A stretch of 64,000 nucleotides of DNA from an uncultured Collinsella sp. (GTDB taxonomy: Bacteria > Actinomycetota > Coriobacteriia > Coriobacteriales > Coriobacteriaceae). The stretch is from NCBI GenBank assembly GCA_900541205.1, contig UQIV01000006.1, positions 1-64,000 of the forward strand, given 5' to 3'. Below the pieces are notes generated by a model. The model ran no database searches. It was not told the origin of the DNA and was given only the letters and a program-made list of their open reading frames with translations. Within the stretch, counting starts at the first letter, position 1; every line of letters starts with the position of its first letter. Made by a program: the position numbers and the translations under genes. Below, in pieces: positions 24,430 through 32,459 of the stretch.

Positions 24430-25557
24430 ATGAAGGATCTATTTTGTGACATATCGGCTTTTAGGTACTGGCGTTTACCCCCTCAGGTCCGCGCTTTGTG
24501 TCCGCCGCTTCCACGGCCGGAAGAAGACCGGCAGCGATATGATCTCGCCCGTAACCCGACTGCTGCGGTTGCGCTCGGCTTTCCGTTGTATACATTGGTT
24601 CGGACGAGAAACAAACGGACTTGTCCTGCCAGCATTAGGCAGCGGCTGTTTCTTGGTGAGCTCCCCAGGGAATCCGTGCTGGAAACGGAGCATGGGTTTT
24701 TGATTATGTCTCCTCTACTGACGGTATTCATCATGTCGCGGCATCTGACGGATCTTCAGCTTCTTTTGGTATTGGCGGAGATGTGTGGCTTGTTTGCGGT
24801 GTGCGCTCTGCCTGCGGCACTTGAGGCGGAGCTTTCGCGTGCAATTGATTCGGGCGCGATCTCGACAACGTTCGGTTGGGTGCGCTGCCCGTCCGAGGAC
24901 GGCACCGCCTCAAATTTATGGCGTCGAGACGCTTTGGTTTTGGGCGGAGACCTTGACCGTTTTTGTTCAGATGTTTGCGGGATGCGTTACGGCAATAGAT
25001 TTATGGCGGTATCGCAACTCGTTCCATTGGGTGCCGCGTCGCCTTTTGAGGTCGAGGCGTATTTGCTACTTGCACTGCCGCGATCCCTGGGAGGCGAAGG
25101 GTTTTGCGGCATAGAGCTCAATGTCGAAGTGACGTTAAGCACAAGTGCTCGAGCGATTGTGGGAAAGTCCCGTGTGTATATCGATCTACTTCTGTCTTCG
25201 CCGGACGGCAGGCGACAGGTGGCCATTGAATGTCAGGGAAAGGCCTCGCACGGACGCGCAGGGGATGGCTTGCGTGACGCTGACCGCATGACAGCCCTTC
25301 AAGCCATGGGCTACGATGTACTTCTCCTGACACACAGACAGATATCCGATGAGGATAGATTCCGCGCGATCGTTAAGGCCGTATGCAGGATGCTCGATGC
25401 TGAATATCGTGATAAAAGCTCAGATGAGCAGACGGCTGAGACATTACTCCGGTCTGAGCTATTCGTTGACTGGACAAAATTGGGAGTAATCGACGGAAAG
25501 ATGCCCGTTAGACACAAAACAGCTCGATCGTGGACGGCTGCGGTTCTAAGTGAGTAG
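24430..25557 (+). CDS. AbiEi/DUF559-like protein with PD-(D/E)xK-type C-terminal domain
   Basis: A 375-residue protein of uncertain function. The N-terminal half (about 1-130) is like the antitoxin-type or DNA-reading domains that precede DUF559 nucleases, with GFLIMSPLLTVFIMSRHLT and a short AEMCGLF. The C-terminal half (about 200-330) follows the Vsr-like nuclease plan: an early acidic residue in SPFEVEAYL (207/209), Asp252 in YIDLLL, ECQGK (Glu267 to Lys271), then DADRMTALQAMGYDVLLLTHRQI. The usual ExK is E-C-Q here. The start is weakly defined: ATG 24430 or GTG 24424, neither with a good ribosome-binding site. Both ends are bounded by the same repeat, and its last codons (LSE, then TAG) are identical to those of pdxR because the repeat supplies them. 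It looks like cargo of a mobile cassette. Confidence 0.55.
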   Translation: MKDLFCDISAFRYWRLPPQVRALCPPLPRPEEDRQRYDLARNPTAAVALGFPLYTLVRTRNKRTCPASIRQRLFLGELPRESVLETEHGFLIMSPLLTVFIMSRHLTDLQLLLVLAEMCGLFAVCALPAALEAELSRAIDSGAISTTFGWVRCPSEDGTASNLWRRDALVLGGDLDRFCSDVCGMRYGNRFMAVSQLVPLGAASPFEVEAYLLLALPRSLGGEGFCGIELNVEVTLSTSARAIVGKSRVYIDLLLSSPDGRRQVAIECQGKASHGRAGDGLRDADRMTALQAMGYDVLLLTHRQISDEDRFRAIVKAVCRMLDAEYRDKSSDEQTAETLLRSELFVDWTKLGVIDGKMPVRHKTARSWTAAVLSE

Positions 25558-25667
25558 ACTTTTGACACTTTGGCGACCAGGCCGTTTTGAAACAAGTCAT
25601 TTACCTGCGACTTTATAAAGCAATACGGATGGTCAGCTCGTCAAGTTTCGAAAAGTCTACTCACTTA
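25547..25667. repeat. Palindrome-ended repeat element, copy 2
   Basis: About 120 bp with perfect 16-bp inverted ends AAGTGAGTAGACTTTT (25548-25563) and AAAAGTCTACTCACTT (25651-25666). The left half matches copy 1 at 24125. The left end again gives the stop codon of the gene it follows, here the nuclease-like gene. It has the same orientation as copy 1, so the two act as direct repeats around the gene. Confidence 0.82.
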
Positions 25668-25732
25668 GTTTTTGACGAGAAACCGATGCCGAAGATAGCT
25701 CTATTTCAGGGCGTTAACGAGTCCTCGAGACA

Positions 25733-25765
25733 CAAAAAGGCCCGAACCAATACGGTCCGGGCCTC
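25733..25765 (-). terminator. Terminator of the rubrerythrin gene
   Basis: Read on the minus strand, AGGCCCGGACC pairs with GGTTCGGGCCT and is followed by five T residues. Confidence 0.88.
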
Positions 25766-25798
25766 ATCGAGCTAGAGGTTATGTCTCAGGCAGCTGGC

Positions 25799-26359
25799 TT
25801 AGCCAAAGTAGCGCTTGAGCAGGCCGGCGAAAGCCTTGCCGTGGCGGGCCTCGTCGCGAGCCATCTCGTGCACGGTGTCGTGGATGGCATCGAGGCCGGC
25901 GGCCTTGGCGCGCTTGGCAAGATCGGTCTTGCCGGCGGTGGCGCCGTTCTCGGCCTCAACGCGCATCTCGAGGTTCTTCTTGGTGGAGTCGGTCACGACC
26001 TCGCCCAGGAGCTCAGCGAACTTGGCGGCGTGCTCGGCCTCCTCGTGGGCAGCCTTCTCCCAGTACAGGCCGATCTCGGGATAGCCCTCGCGATGAGCGA
26101 CGCGAGCCATGGCCAGGTACATACCGACCTCAGAGCACTCGCCCTCAAAGTTGGCCCGCAGGTCGGCAACGATGTCCTCGGAGACGCCCTCCATCTTGGC
26201 GACGCCCACGACGTGCTCGGCAGCCCACTCGAGCTGACCCTCCTCCTGCTTCAGGAAACGAGAACCGGGAACGCCGCACTGGGGGCACTTGAAGTCCTCG
26301 GGCAGCTGGTCGCCGTCGAACTCTTCCACATAACCGCAAACGGGGCAAACAAACTTCAT
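25799..26359 (-). CDS. Rubrerythrin with N-terminal rubredoxin domain (reverse rubrerythrin)
   Basis: A cytosolic peroxide-reducing di-iron protein of 186 residues. Unlike classical rubrerythrin, the rubredoxin domain comes first (CPVCGY at residues 5-10 and CPQCGVPG), followed by the ferritin-like four-helix domain with iron ligands in NFEGECSEVGMY, AAHEEAEHAAKF and ARDEARHGKAF. This domain order is that of the reverse rubrerythrins of anaerobes, which act as NADH peroxidases together with a partner reductase. AAAGGA precedes the ATG at 26359. The gene is monocistronic, with its own promoter and terminator. It indicates a strict anaerobe that meets oxidative stress. Confidence 0.92.
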   Translation of the reverse strand: MKFVCPVCGYVEEFDGDQLPEDFKCPQCGVPGSRFLKQEEGQLEWAAEHVVGVAKMEGVSEDIVADLRANFEGECSEVGMYLAMARVAHREGYPEIGLYWEKAAHEEAEHAAKFAELLGEVVTDSTKKNLEMRVEAENGATAGKTDLAKRAKAAGLDAIHDTVHEMARDEARHGKAFAGLLKRYFG

Positions 26360-26443
26360 GATTCGATCCTTTCGATCGATGGCGATGGGGCGCTTGTCCG
26401 GTCCCGTAAGGGCCCTCTCCGGACGTGCGTCTTGACGAGTTCT

Positions 26444-26471
26444 ATTATCCATAAATGCAACCAAATGTGAA
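26444..26471 (-). promoter_or_regulatory. Candidate promoter of the rubrerythrin gene
   Basis: On the minus strand TTCACA (26466-26471) and GATAAT (26444-26449) are 16 bases apart, about 85 bases upstream of the start codon. No clear PerR or Fur box overlaps it. Confidence 0.45.
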
Positions 26472-26516
26472 GCCTATTAGGAATGATTTTTAATAAAACA
26501 ATTTTGAGATATGAAG

Positions 26517-26599
26517 ATGTTGATTGATTAACGATTGGCAGGCCGTCTTTGACCGTCGCTGAGTACAATCGGTCGAGCAAATGTTGACCAATCAACAAA
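26517..26599. promoter_or_regulatory. Paired operator-like sites upstream of the alcohol dehydrogenase gene
   Basis: ATGTTGATTGATTAACGAT (26517-26535) and ATGTTGACCAATCAACAAA (26581-26599) share ATGTTGA---AT-AAC and each has dyad symmetry. They flank a possible -10 box TACAAT (26564-26569). The second lies directly before the AAGGAG ribosome-binding site, which suggests repression of this operon. Confidence 0.5.
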
Positions 26600-26615
26600 T
26601 GAAGGAGTTTCCTTT

Positions 26616-27836
26616 ATGCATCTAGCCCGTCGTGCCTGGTGCCGAACATATCAGACGGTTTTTCGCATTGCATTGCCGATCCTGCCCTATACCGAGCCGC
26701 GCATTTTGGAGCATGCCGAGGATGTGCCCGCGGTGCTTCAAAAGCGCTCGATCCAGAAGGTCCTTATCGTGACGGACCCTGGTATTGCACGTTTGGGGCT
26801 CACGGCATCACTCGAGCGTGCGCTTACGGCTCAGGGGGTTGGCGTTGCGGTCTATGCCGAAACGCGTGCGAACCCCACGGTCTCGAATGTGGAGGAGGCG
26901 GCGTCCCTGTATCGAGAGAGCGCCTGCCAGGCCATTATCGGTTTTGGCGGAGGATCGGCCATGGACTGCGCCAAGGGTGTGGGGGCGCGCATTGCGCAGC
27001 CAAGCAAGCCCATCAACAAGATGCGCGGCCTGCTGCGGATTCATCGTCGCCTGCCGCTTCTCATCGCCGTTCCCACCACGGCAGGCACGGGAAGCGAGGT
27101 CACGCTTGCGGCGGTAATTACCGATGACGAGACGCACTACAAGTACCCCATTAACGACTTTGTGCTTATCCCGCGCTTTGCGGTGCACGACCCCGAGTTT
27201 ACGCGCGGTCTGCCCGCCTCCATTACGGGGCAGACGGGCATGGACGCTCTGACGCATGCCGTCGAGGCCTTTATCGGGCGAAGCACTACACCCTATACGC
27301 GCAAGATGGCGCGACAGGCGGTGCAGCTTATCCACGACAATTTGCTCGAGGCTTATGAGTATGGCGACGACATGCGCGCACGTCGCAATATGCTTTCGGC
27401 GGCGTATAAGGCGGGTGTTGCCTTTACGCGCTCCTATGTTGGATACGTTCATGCCATCGCACACAGCCTGGGCGGCCGATACGGAATTCCGCACGGTTTG
27501 GCCAACGCGATCATCCTGCCGCACATGCTTCGCGCCTATGGCGAAGCTGCTGCTCCTAAGCTCGCCGATCTCGCCCGCATGGCCGGTATCGCGCCGGCTA
27601 ATGCGCAGGACAGCCTGGCGGCCGAGGCCTTTATCGATTGGGTCGATCGAATGAACGTCGCCCTGGACATTCCCAAATATGTGACGGGCATTCGTCGCTC
27701 CGACATTCCGCAGATGGCGGCACATGCCGATGCCGAGGCCAATCCGCTATACCCCGTTCCACTTTTGATGGACCGTTTGGAGCTCGAGCGTATGTACGAG
27801 GTCGTTGCGGGTGGTATGTTTGAGGACGAGAACTAG
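26616..27836 (+). CDS. Iron-containing alcohol dehydrogenase
   Basis: A group III NAD(P)-dependent alcohol dehydrogenase of 406 residues. It has the nucleotide-binding GFGGGSAMDCAKG, PTTAGTGSEVT, and metal ligands in TGMDALTHAVEA, VHAIAHSLGG and GIPHGLANA. AAGGAG sits before the ATG. The N-terminus (about 25 residues, basic then hydrophobic) is longer than in most relatives. The next gene, an aldehyde dehydrogenase, starts eight bases later, so the pair probably interconverts an alcohol, its aldehyde and the acid. The direction and substrate are unknown. Confidence 0.9.
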   Translation: MHLARRAWCRTYQTVFRIALPILPYTEPRILEHAEDVPAVLQKRSIQKVLIVTDPGIARLGLTASLERALTAQGVGVAVYAETRANPTVSNVEEAASLYRESACQAIIGFGGGSAMDCAKGVGARIAQPSKPINKMRGLLRIHRRLPLLIAVPTTAGTGSEVTLAAVITDDETHYKYPINDFVLIPRFAVHDPEFTRGLPASITGQTGMDALTHAVEAFIGRSTTPYTRKMARQAVQLIHDNLLEAYEYGDDMRARRNMLSAAYKAGVAFTRSYVGYVHAIAHSLGGRYGIPHGLANAIILPHMLRAYGEAAAPKLADLARMAGIAPANAQDSLAAEAFIDWVDRMNVALDIPKYVTGIRRSDIPQMAAHADAEANPLYPVPLLMDRLELERMYEVVAGGMFEDEN

Positions 27837-27844
27837 GAGGGTCC

Positions 27845-29224
27845 ATGAACACCGAGGAAATTGCGCGCATCATCGGCGACCAGCGCGCCTACTTTAAGAC
27901 GCACGCCACGTTTGATGTCGATGCTCGGCGTCGTGCGCTCGTGAGTTTACGCGATGCGGTACGGGCCCACGAGGCCGATATTGCCCATGCGCTCAAGACC
28001 GATTTGGGAAAGTCACATGACGAGGCGTATATGTGTGAGATCGGCACCTCGCTTTCCGAGATTCGACATCAGATTGCGCATGTGGCTCGATGGAGTCGCC
28101 CGCGTCTGCGTCCGTGTGACCTCGCTAACGCCGTGAGTGTGTGCAAAACGCAAGCCGTGCCCTATGGCGTCACGCTCATCATGGCTCCGTGGAACTATCC
28201 GTTTTTGCTGACGCTCGAGCCGCTCGCCGGTGCCCTTGCCGCGGGCAATACCGTGGTCATCAAGCCGAGCGCCTATGCTCCGGCATCGAGCGCGGTGCTC
28301 AGGCAAATCTGTGAAGAGGCATTTGATCCGCGCCTGGTGACGGTTGTCGAGGGCGGGCGCGCCGAAAATGAAGCGCTGCTCGACGAGTGCTGGGACAAGA
28401 TCTTCTTTACCGGTAGCGTTCCGGTCGGCAAACTCGTTATGGAGCGCGCGAGCAAAAACCTCACGCCTGTGACGCTTGAGCTGGGCGGAAAGAGCCCCTG
28501 CATCGTGGACGCGACGGCAAACTTGAAGGTCGCGGCACGGCGTATCGCCTTTGGTAAATGGCTCAACGTGGGGCAGACCTGCGTGGCGCCCGACTACCTG
28601 CTGGTCGATGCGCGCGTGCACGATGAGCTGTTGGGCCTCATCAAGGAGGAGGCCCGCCGTATGTTTGGCGAGCATCCGCTCGATAACGAGGATTACGGGC
28701 ATATCGTCAACGCCAAGCATTTTGCGCGCGTGCGCGGGCTGATCGATCCCGATAAGGTCGTGCTTGGAGGTACCGCGCGCGAGACTTCGCTCAAGATCGA
28801 GCCGACGATTTTGGACGGCGTGACCCCCGATGACGCCGTGATGCAGGAGGAGATCTTCGGTCCCATCTTGCCGGTGCTGACGTTTGAGAGCCTAGACGAG
28901 GCCGAAGCGTTTATTACGGATCGTCCGACGCCGCTGGCCCTGTATATCTTTAGTCAGGATCGCGCGGTTCAGCAGCGCTTTGTGCGCTACGTGCCCTTTG
29001 GCGGCGGCTGCGTTAACGACACCATCATGCATCTGGCTACGAGCCATATGGGCTTTGGCGGCATGGGAGCGAGCGGTATGGGGCAGTACCATGGCCGCGA
29101 GAGTTTCGATACGTTTAGCCACAAGAAGAGCATCGTGAACAAGGCAACGTGGCTGGACGTGCCATTCCGCTATGCTCCTTACGCAAGCTGGAAGCACAAG
29201 TTCGTGCGCATGTTTGTGCATTAG
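27845..29224 (+). CDS. NAD(P)-dependent aldehyde dehydrogenase (class 3-like)
   Basis: Oxidises an aldehyde to an acid. The 459-residue length and the lack of an N-terminal extension match the class 3/AldH-type branch. Visible motifs are MAPWNYPFLLTLEPLAGALAAG, FTGSVPVGK, the general-base Glu in LELGGKSP, and the catalytic Cys in VGQTCVAPDYLL. AGGAGG precedes the ATG, eight bases after the alcohol dehydrogenase stop. The two are one operon. The C-terminus (PFRYAPYASWKHKFVRMF) is typical of this subfamily. Confidence 0.92.
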   Translation: MNTEEIARIIGDQRAYFKTHATFDVDARRRALVSLRDAVRAHEADIAHALKTDLGKSHDEAYMCEIGTSLSEIRHQIAHVARWSRPRLRPCDLANAVSVCKTQAVPYGVTLIMAPWNYPFLLTLEPLAGALAAGNTVVIKPSAYAPASSAVLRQICEEAFDPRLVTVVEGGRAENEALLDECWDKIFFTGSVPVGKLVMERASKNLTPVTLELGGKSPCIVDATANLKVAARRIAFGKWLNVGQTCVAPDYLLVDARVHDELLGLIKEEARRMFGEHPLDNEDYGHIVNAKHFARVRGLIDPDKVVLGGTARETSLKIEPTILDGVTPDDAVMQEEIFGPILPVLTFESLDEAEAFITDRPTPLALYIFSQDRAVQQRFVRYVPFGGGCVNDTIMHLATSHMGFGGMGASGMGQYHGRESFDTFSHKKSIVNKATWLDVPFRYAPYASWKHKFVRMFVH

Positions 29225-29347
29225 AATCAGACGGTGTAGCGACAAACGGTCGAAAAGGCGCGGGTGGGGCGAATTTGTGTCCGCACGGGCCCGTAAGCTT
29301 CTCAGTACGGTTAAGCGCCGATTTATCCGGCCGTTAGAGGAGTTGCT

Positions 29348-29674
29348 ATGTACGAGCCTTCACGTGTTCTTCTGTCATTTCACATTGCAGGATTTCAGTA
29401 TGCCGACGGCGCTTTGGTCCTAGGCGATCTTAAAGCGGGCGATAAACTGACGCTGTGCGCCGAGCGCGATAATCCCCATGACCCCGAGGCGGTTGCGATC
29501 TACTATGGCAAGACCAAACTTGGCTACGTTCCAGGAAACGAGGTCGGCCCACTGTCCTTGATGATGTATTACGGCCACGAGGACGTATTTGAGGCCCGTG
29601 TGCAACAGGTTGCCCCCGAGCGCAGCCCGTGGCATCAGGTGCGCGTTGGGCTCAATGTGGTGGATGCTCGCTAG
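29348..29674 (+). CDS. HIRAN-domain protein
   Basis: A 108-residue protein that consists of a single HIRAN domain, with FHIAGFQYADG, AERDNPHDPEAVAIYY and KLGYVPGNE as its conserved parts. HIRAN domains bind DNA ends, and in bacteria stand-alone versions are often found near DNA-processing genes. GAGGAG lies before the ATG. A 59-residue gene follows 18 bases later and a phosphoesterase gene after that, so they may be one unit. The specific job is not known. Confidence 0.85.
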   Translation: MYEPSRVLLSFHIAGFQYADGALVLGDLKAGDKLTLCAERDNPHDPEAVAIYYGKTKLGYVPGNEVGPLSLMMYYGHEDVFEARVQQVAPERSPWHQVRVGLNVVDAR

Positions 29675-29692
29675 TCGGTAAGGGAAGCTGCC

Positions 29693-29872
29693 ATGTTTGA
29701 TGACGATGACCTGTTTGATCTGACAGATGATCCGTTTGAGTGGGATGTGCTACTCGATGACGATGAGCTGGAACAGGACCGTAAGATGCGGCAGGACAAG
29801 AAAACTCAGGGTGACGCTTCGAAAAAGCAAGACAAGCGCCGCCGCGGACTGTTCGGCGGGCTCTTTGGATAA
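29693..29872 (+). CDS. Small charged protein, 59 residues
   Basis: A short frame with a good ribosome-binding site (AGGGAAG, seven bases before the ATG), 18 bases after the HIRAN gene. The first half is very acidic (MFDDDDLFDLTDDPFEWD). The second half is rich in Lys, Arg and Gln and ends KRRRGLFGGLFG. It has no membrane segment. I recognise no family. The split charge and spacing suggest a partner of the HIRAN protein or a nucleic-acid-binding accessory, which is speculation. Confidence 0.6.
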   Translation: MFDDDDLFDLTDDPFEWDVLLDDDELEQDRKMRQDKKTQGDASKKQDKRRRGLFGGLFG

Positions 29873-29938
29873 CCGCCGCATCGCTACGTCTGTATACTTA
29901 GCACGAGTTGAACACGTTGCGAAATGAGGGCATAGACG

Positions 29939-30484
29939 ATGATGTGGTTTACCGCCGACCTGCACCTGGGCGATACGAATATCTTGCACGACATGGATCG
30001 ACCGTTTGATTCAGTCGAGGAGATGAACCGCAAGGTCATCGATGCCATCAATGAGTGCGTGGCTGTGGACGACCGCCTCTATATCTTGGGAGACTTTACC
30101 TATCGTTTGCCCCTGGCGGAGGCGGTGCGCCTGCGCGAGCGCATCGAATGCCAGAATGTGACGCTCATCCGTGGCAACCATGACGGCGACTGGGAAGATC
30201 CCGACGTACCGCAGATTTGGGAAGACGTGCGCGATTACCTGGAGATTGCTCCCGGCTATGCCAAGGGCCATCGCCTGGTGTTGAGCCATTACCCCATGCT
30301 CAGCTGGAATGGCAAGGCGCGTGGCGCCATCATGCTGCACGGGCATATCCACAGCAGGGGAGACCGCACCAACGCGCGTAACCGCGATCGCGAGCGCCCC
30401 ATCTTTCGTTACGATGTCGGTCTCGATGCCAACAACTACAAGCCCGTAAGCCGAGATCAGATCCTCGGCTATTTTGGACTGTAA
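29939..30484 (+). CDS. Calcineurin-like metallophosphoesterase
   Basis: A 181-residue cytosolic phosphoesterase with all metal motifs of the family: ADLHLGD, LGDFTY, RGNHDGD, LSHYPM and HGHIHSRG. The short single-domain form resembles the YfcE/MJ0936-like and phage-type phosphoesterases. The start is at the first of two adjacent ATG codons, with GAGGG upstream. A TATACT box at 29892-29897 could be its own -10. The natural substrate cannot be told. Confidence 0.87.
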   Translation: MMWFTADLHLGDTNILHDMDRPFDSVEEMNRKVIDAINECVAVDDRLYILGDFTYRLPLAEAVRLRERIECQNVTLIRGNHDGDWEDPDVPQIWEDVRDYLEIAPGYAKGHRLVLSHYPMLSWNGKARGAIMLHGHIHSRGDRTNARNRDRERPIFRYDVGLDANNYKPVSRDQILGYFGL

Positions 30485-30490
30485 TTCTCG

Positions 30491-30527
30491 AACCACCACA
30501 AAGGGGACAGGCACCTTTGTGGTGGTT
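30491..30527. repeat. REP-like hairpin with GGGGACAGG core, copy A
   Basis: The 14-bp arms AACCACCACAAAGG / CCTTTGTGGTGGTT enclose GGACAGGCA. It lies just after the phosphoesterase stop codon. A related hairpin with GGGACAGGTTT in its loop is at 44393-44429 with an unrelated stem. Palindromes with such a GGGACAGGCACC core are widespread intergenic repeats in bacteria and are often linked to REP-associated transposases, none of which is in this window. Confidence 0.65.
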
Positions 30528-30622
30528 CTGGCGTCGTTGCCATTATGGCAGCGGCGCCTTTTTTGTCCGTGCGACGCGGTAGAGTGTAGGCGGTCGAAAT
30601 TTGCGTCCATCGAGGAGCTGCT

Positions 30623-32380
30623 ATGAACGAGATCAAGTGCCCGCATTGTGGCGAAGTTTTTAAGGTCGACGCGTCCGGCTATGCGGATATCGTCAAGCAA
30701 GTGCGCGACGCCGAGTTTTCACGCGACCTGGACGAGCGTGTGAAGGCAGTCCAGCGCGAGGGCGAGCAGGCGCTGGAGCTTGAGCGCTCGCGTTCGACGG
30801 CTGCCTTGCAAAAGGCAGAGTCTCAGCGCAACGCTCAGCTTGTCGAGCAGAAGAACGCTGCAGCTCAGCAGCTGGCACAAGAAGTCGCCAAGCGCGATGC
30901 CGAGCTTGCCGAGCTGCGCGTCAAGCTCGAGGGCGCTGCCGCAGAGCGCGAGAGTGCAAGCCAGCGTGCGGCGGTTGAGGCCCGCGCCGATGCTCAAAAG
31001 GAAAACGCCGAGCTTCAGCGCGAAATCGACAATTTGCGTGCGCAGTTGGGGCGCAAAGATGATGAAGCCAGGCTTGCCGAGGCGGCGGCACGCAATGCTG
31101 CTCAAAACGACCTGTCCGCGCGCGACGCTCAGATTGCCGAACTGCAGGCCAGGCTCGCCGCGGCGGACAAGGCCCAGGAGATGGCGCTTGCCGCTGCCGC
31201 GGCAGAGTCGCAGCGTGAGCTCGATGCCGCTCGCAGCGAGGCCGAGCGCGCGCTTACTGACTATCGCGCGAAGGTGCAAGAGAAGTTTTCCGCCGCAAAG
31301 GCTCAGTCCGAGCAAGAGGCCGAGGGCCTGCGTGCCCAGCTGCGCGAGCAGGAACTGATGGCAAAAATGAATCTGTCAGAGGCGGTCGCCGCGGCAGAGC
31401 GTGAGCGTGACGAGGCACGTGCCAAACTGACGAGCGAGCTGGCGGTGCGCGATTCGCGCGAGGAACAGGCCAAGGCGGCCCACGAGCTCGAGCTTGCGCA
31501 AGCCAAGCGCGCGAGCGATGACCTGATCCGCTACAAGGATGAAGAGATTGAGCGCCTTAAGGACATGAAGGTCCGCCTGTCCACCAAGATGGTGGGCGAG
31601 TCGCTCGAGCAGCACTGCGAGACCGAGTTTAACCGTCTGCGCATGACGGCGTTTCCTAATGCGTACTTCGAGAAAGATAACGATGCGTCCGAGGGTACCA
31701 AGGGCGACTTTATCTTCCGCGAGTGCGACGCGAGCGGCAACGAGGTCATTTCGATTATGTTCGAGATGAAAAACGAGAACGACGAGACTGCGACCAAGCA
31801 TAAAAACGAGGACTTCTTTAAGAAACTCGATCACGATCGTCGCCAGAAAGGCTGTGAGTACGCGGTGCTCTGCACGCTGCTCGAGCCCGAGAGCGAGCTC
31901 TATAACGCAGGGATAGTCGACGTGAGCTATCGCTACGAGAAGATGTACGTGATTCGCCCACAGTTTTTCATTCCCATGATTACGCTTCTTCGCAACGCCG
32001 CTATGGGTTCGCTTCGCTATAAGCAGGAGCTGGCGGAGTACAAACAGCAGAATATCGACGTTACGAACTTCGAAGCCAAGATGGAGAAGTTCAAGGACGG
32101 CTTCTCGCGCAACTACAACTTGGCGAGCAAGCAGTTCGAGTCGGCGATCAAGGAGATTGATGCTGCCATTAAGCAGCTCGAGAAGACCAAGGATGATCTG
32201 CGTCGCAGTACCGAGAATCTGCGTCTGGCCCACAACAAGGCCGATGAGCTTACTATTCGTAAGCTCACCTGGGGCAACAAGACCATGAAGGCGGCGTTTG
32301 ACGAGGCGCGCGAGGGTGCAACAGACGCGGGCGATGAGCCAGCCGAGGCGGATTCGTATGAGGTCGAGGATGCCGAGTAA
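30623..32380 (+). CDS. DUF2130 protein with zinc ribbon and long coiled coil
   Basis: A 585-residue protein in three parts. It has an N-terminal zinc-ribbon-like CPHCGEVFKV (residues 5-14) with few further cysteines, and a coiled coil from about 25 to 320 rich in Ala, Glu, Arg and Gln. The C-terminal DUF2130 domain (about 330-560) contains GESLEQHCETEFNRLRM, GTKGDFIFRE, EMKNEND and YAVLCTLLE. The conserved acidic and lysine residues around EMKNE recall nuclease folds, but no activity is established. GAGGAG precedes the ATG. The gene is monocistronic and ends at a shared terminator. Confidence 0.88.
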   Translation: MNEIKCPHCGEVFKVDASGYADIVKQVRDAEFSRDLDERVKAVQREGEQALELERSRSTAALQKAESQRNAQLVEQKNAAAQQLAQEVAKRDAELAELRVKLEGAAAERESASQRAAVEARADAQKENAELQREIDNLRAQLGRKDDEARLAEAAARNAAQNDLSARDAQIAELQARLAAADKAQEMALAAAAAESQRELDAARSEAERALTDYRAKVQEKFSAAKAQSEQEAEGLRAQLREQELMAKMNLSEAVAAAERERDEARAKLTSELAVRDSREEQAKAAHELELAQAKRASDDLIRYKDEEIERLKDMKVRLSTKMVGESLEQHCETEFNRLRMTAFPNAYFEKDNDASEGTKGDFIFRECDASGNEVISIMFEMKNENDETATKHKNEDFFKKLDHDRRQKGCEYAVLCTLLEPESELYNAGIVDVSYRYEKMYVIRPQFFIPMITLLRNAAMGSLRYKQELAEYKQQNIDVTNFEAKMEKFKDGFSRNYNLASKQFESAIKEIDAAIKQLEKTKDDLRRSTENLRLAHNKADELTIRKLTWGNKTMKAAFDEAREGATDAGDEPAEADSYEVEDAE

Positions 32381-32397
32381 GGCATAGCGTATAGTGC

Positions 32398-32440
32398 AAA
32401 AACGGGGCCGCTGGCGATATTGCCAACGGCCCCGTTTCGT
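32398..32440. terminator. Shared terminator between DUF2130 and helicase genes
   Basis: The outer stem AAACGGGGCCG / CGGCCCCGTTT encloses an inner TGGC/GCCA helix. It has A residues on the left and T residues on the right, fitting two convergent genes. Confidence 0.85.
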
Positions 32441-32459
32441 TTCGTTCCAGTATGTTCGG

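Noticed and set aside
24128..24433. A plus-strand frame starting in repeat copy 1
   Set aside because: It starts inside the palindromic element, has no ribosome-binding site and shows no family resemblance.
24125..25667. Ordinary insertion sequence
   Set aside because: No transposase or DDE/Y1 motif is encoded between the repeats, and no short target duplication could be identified.
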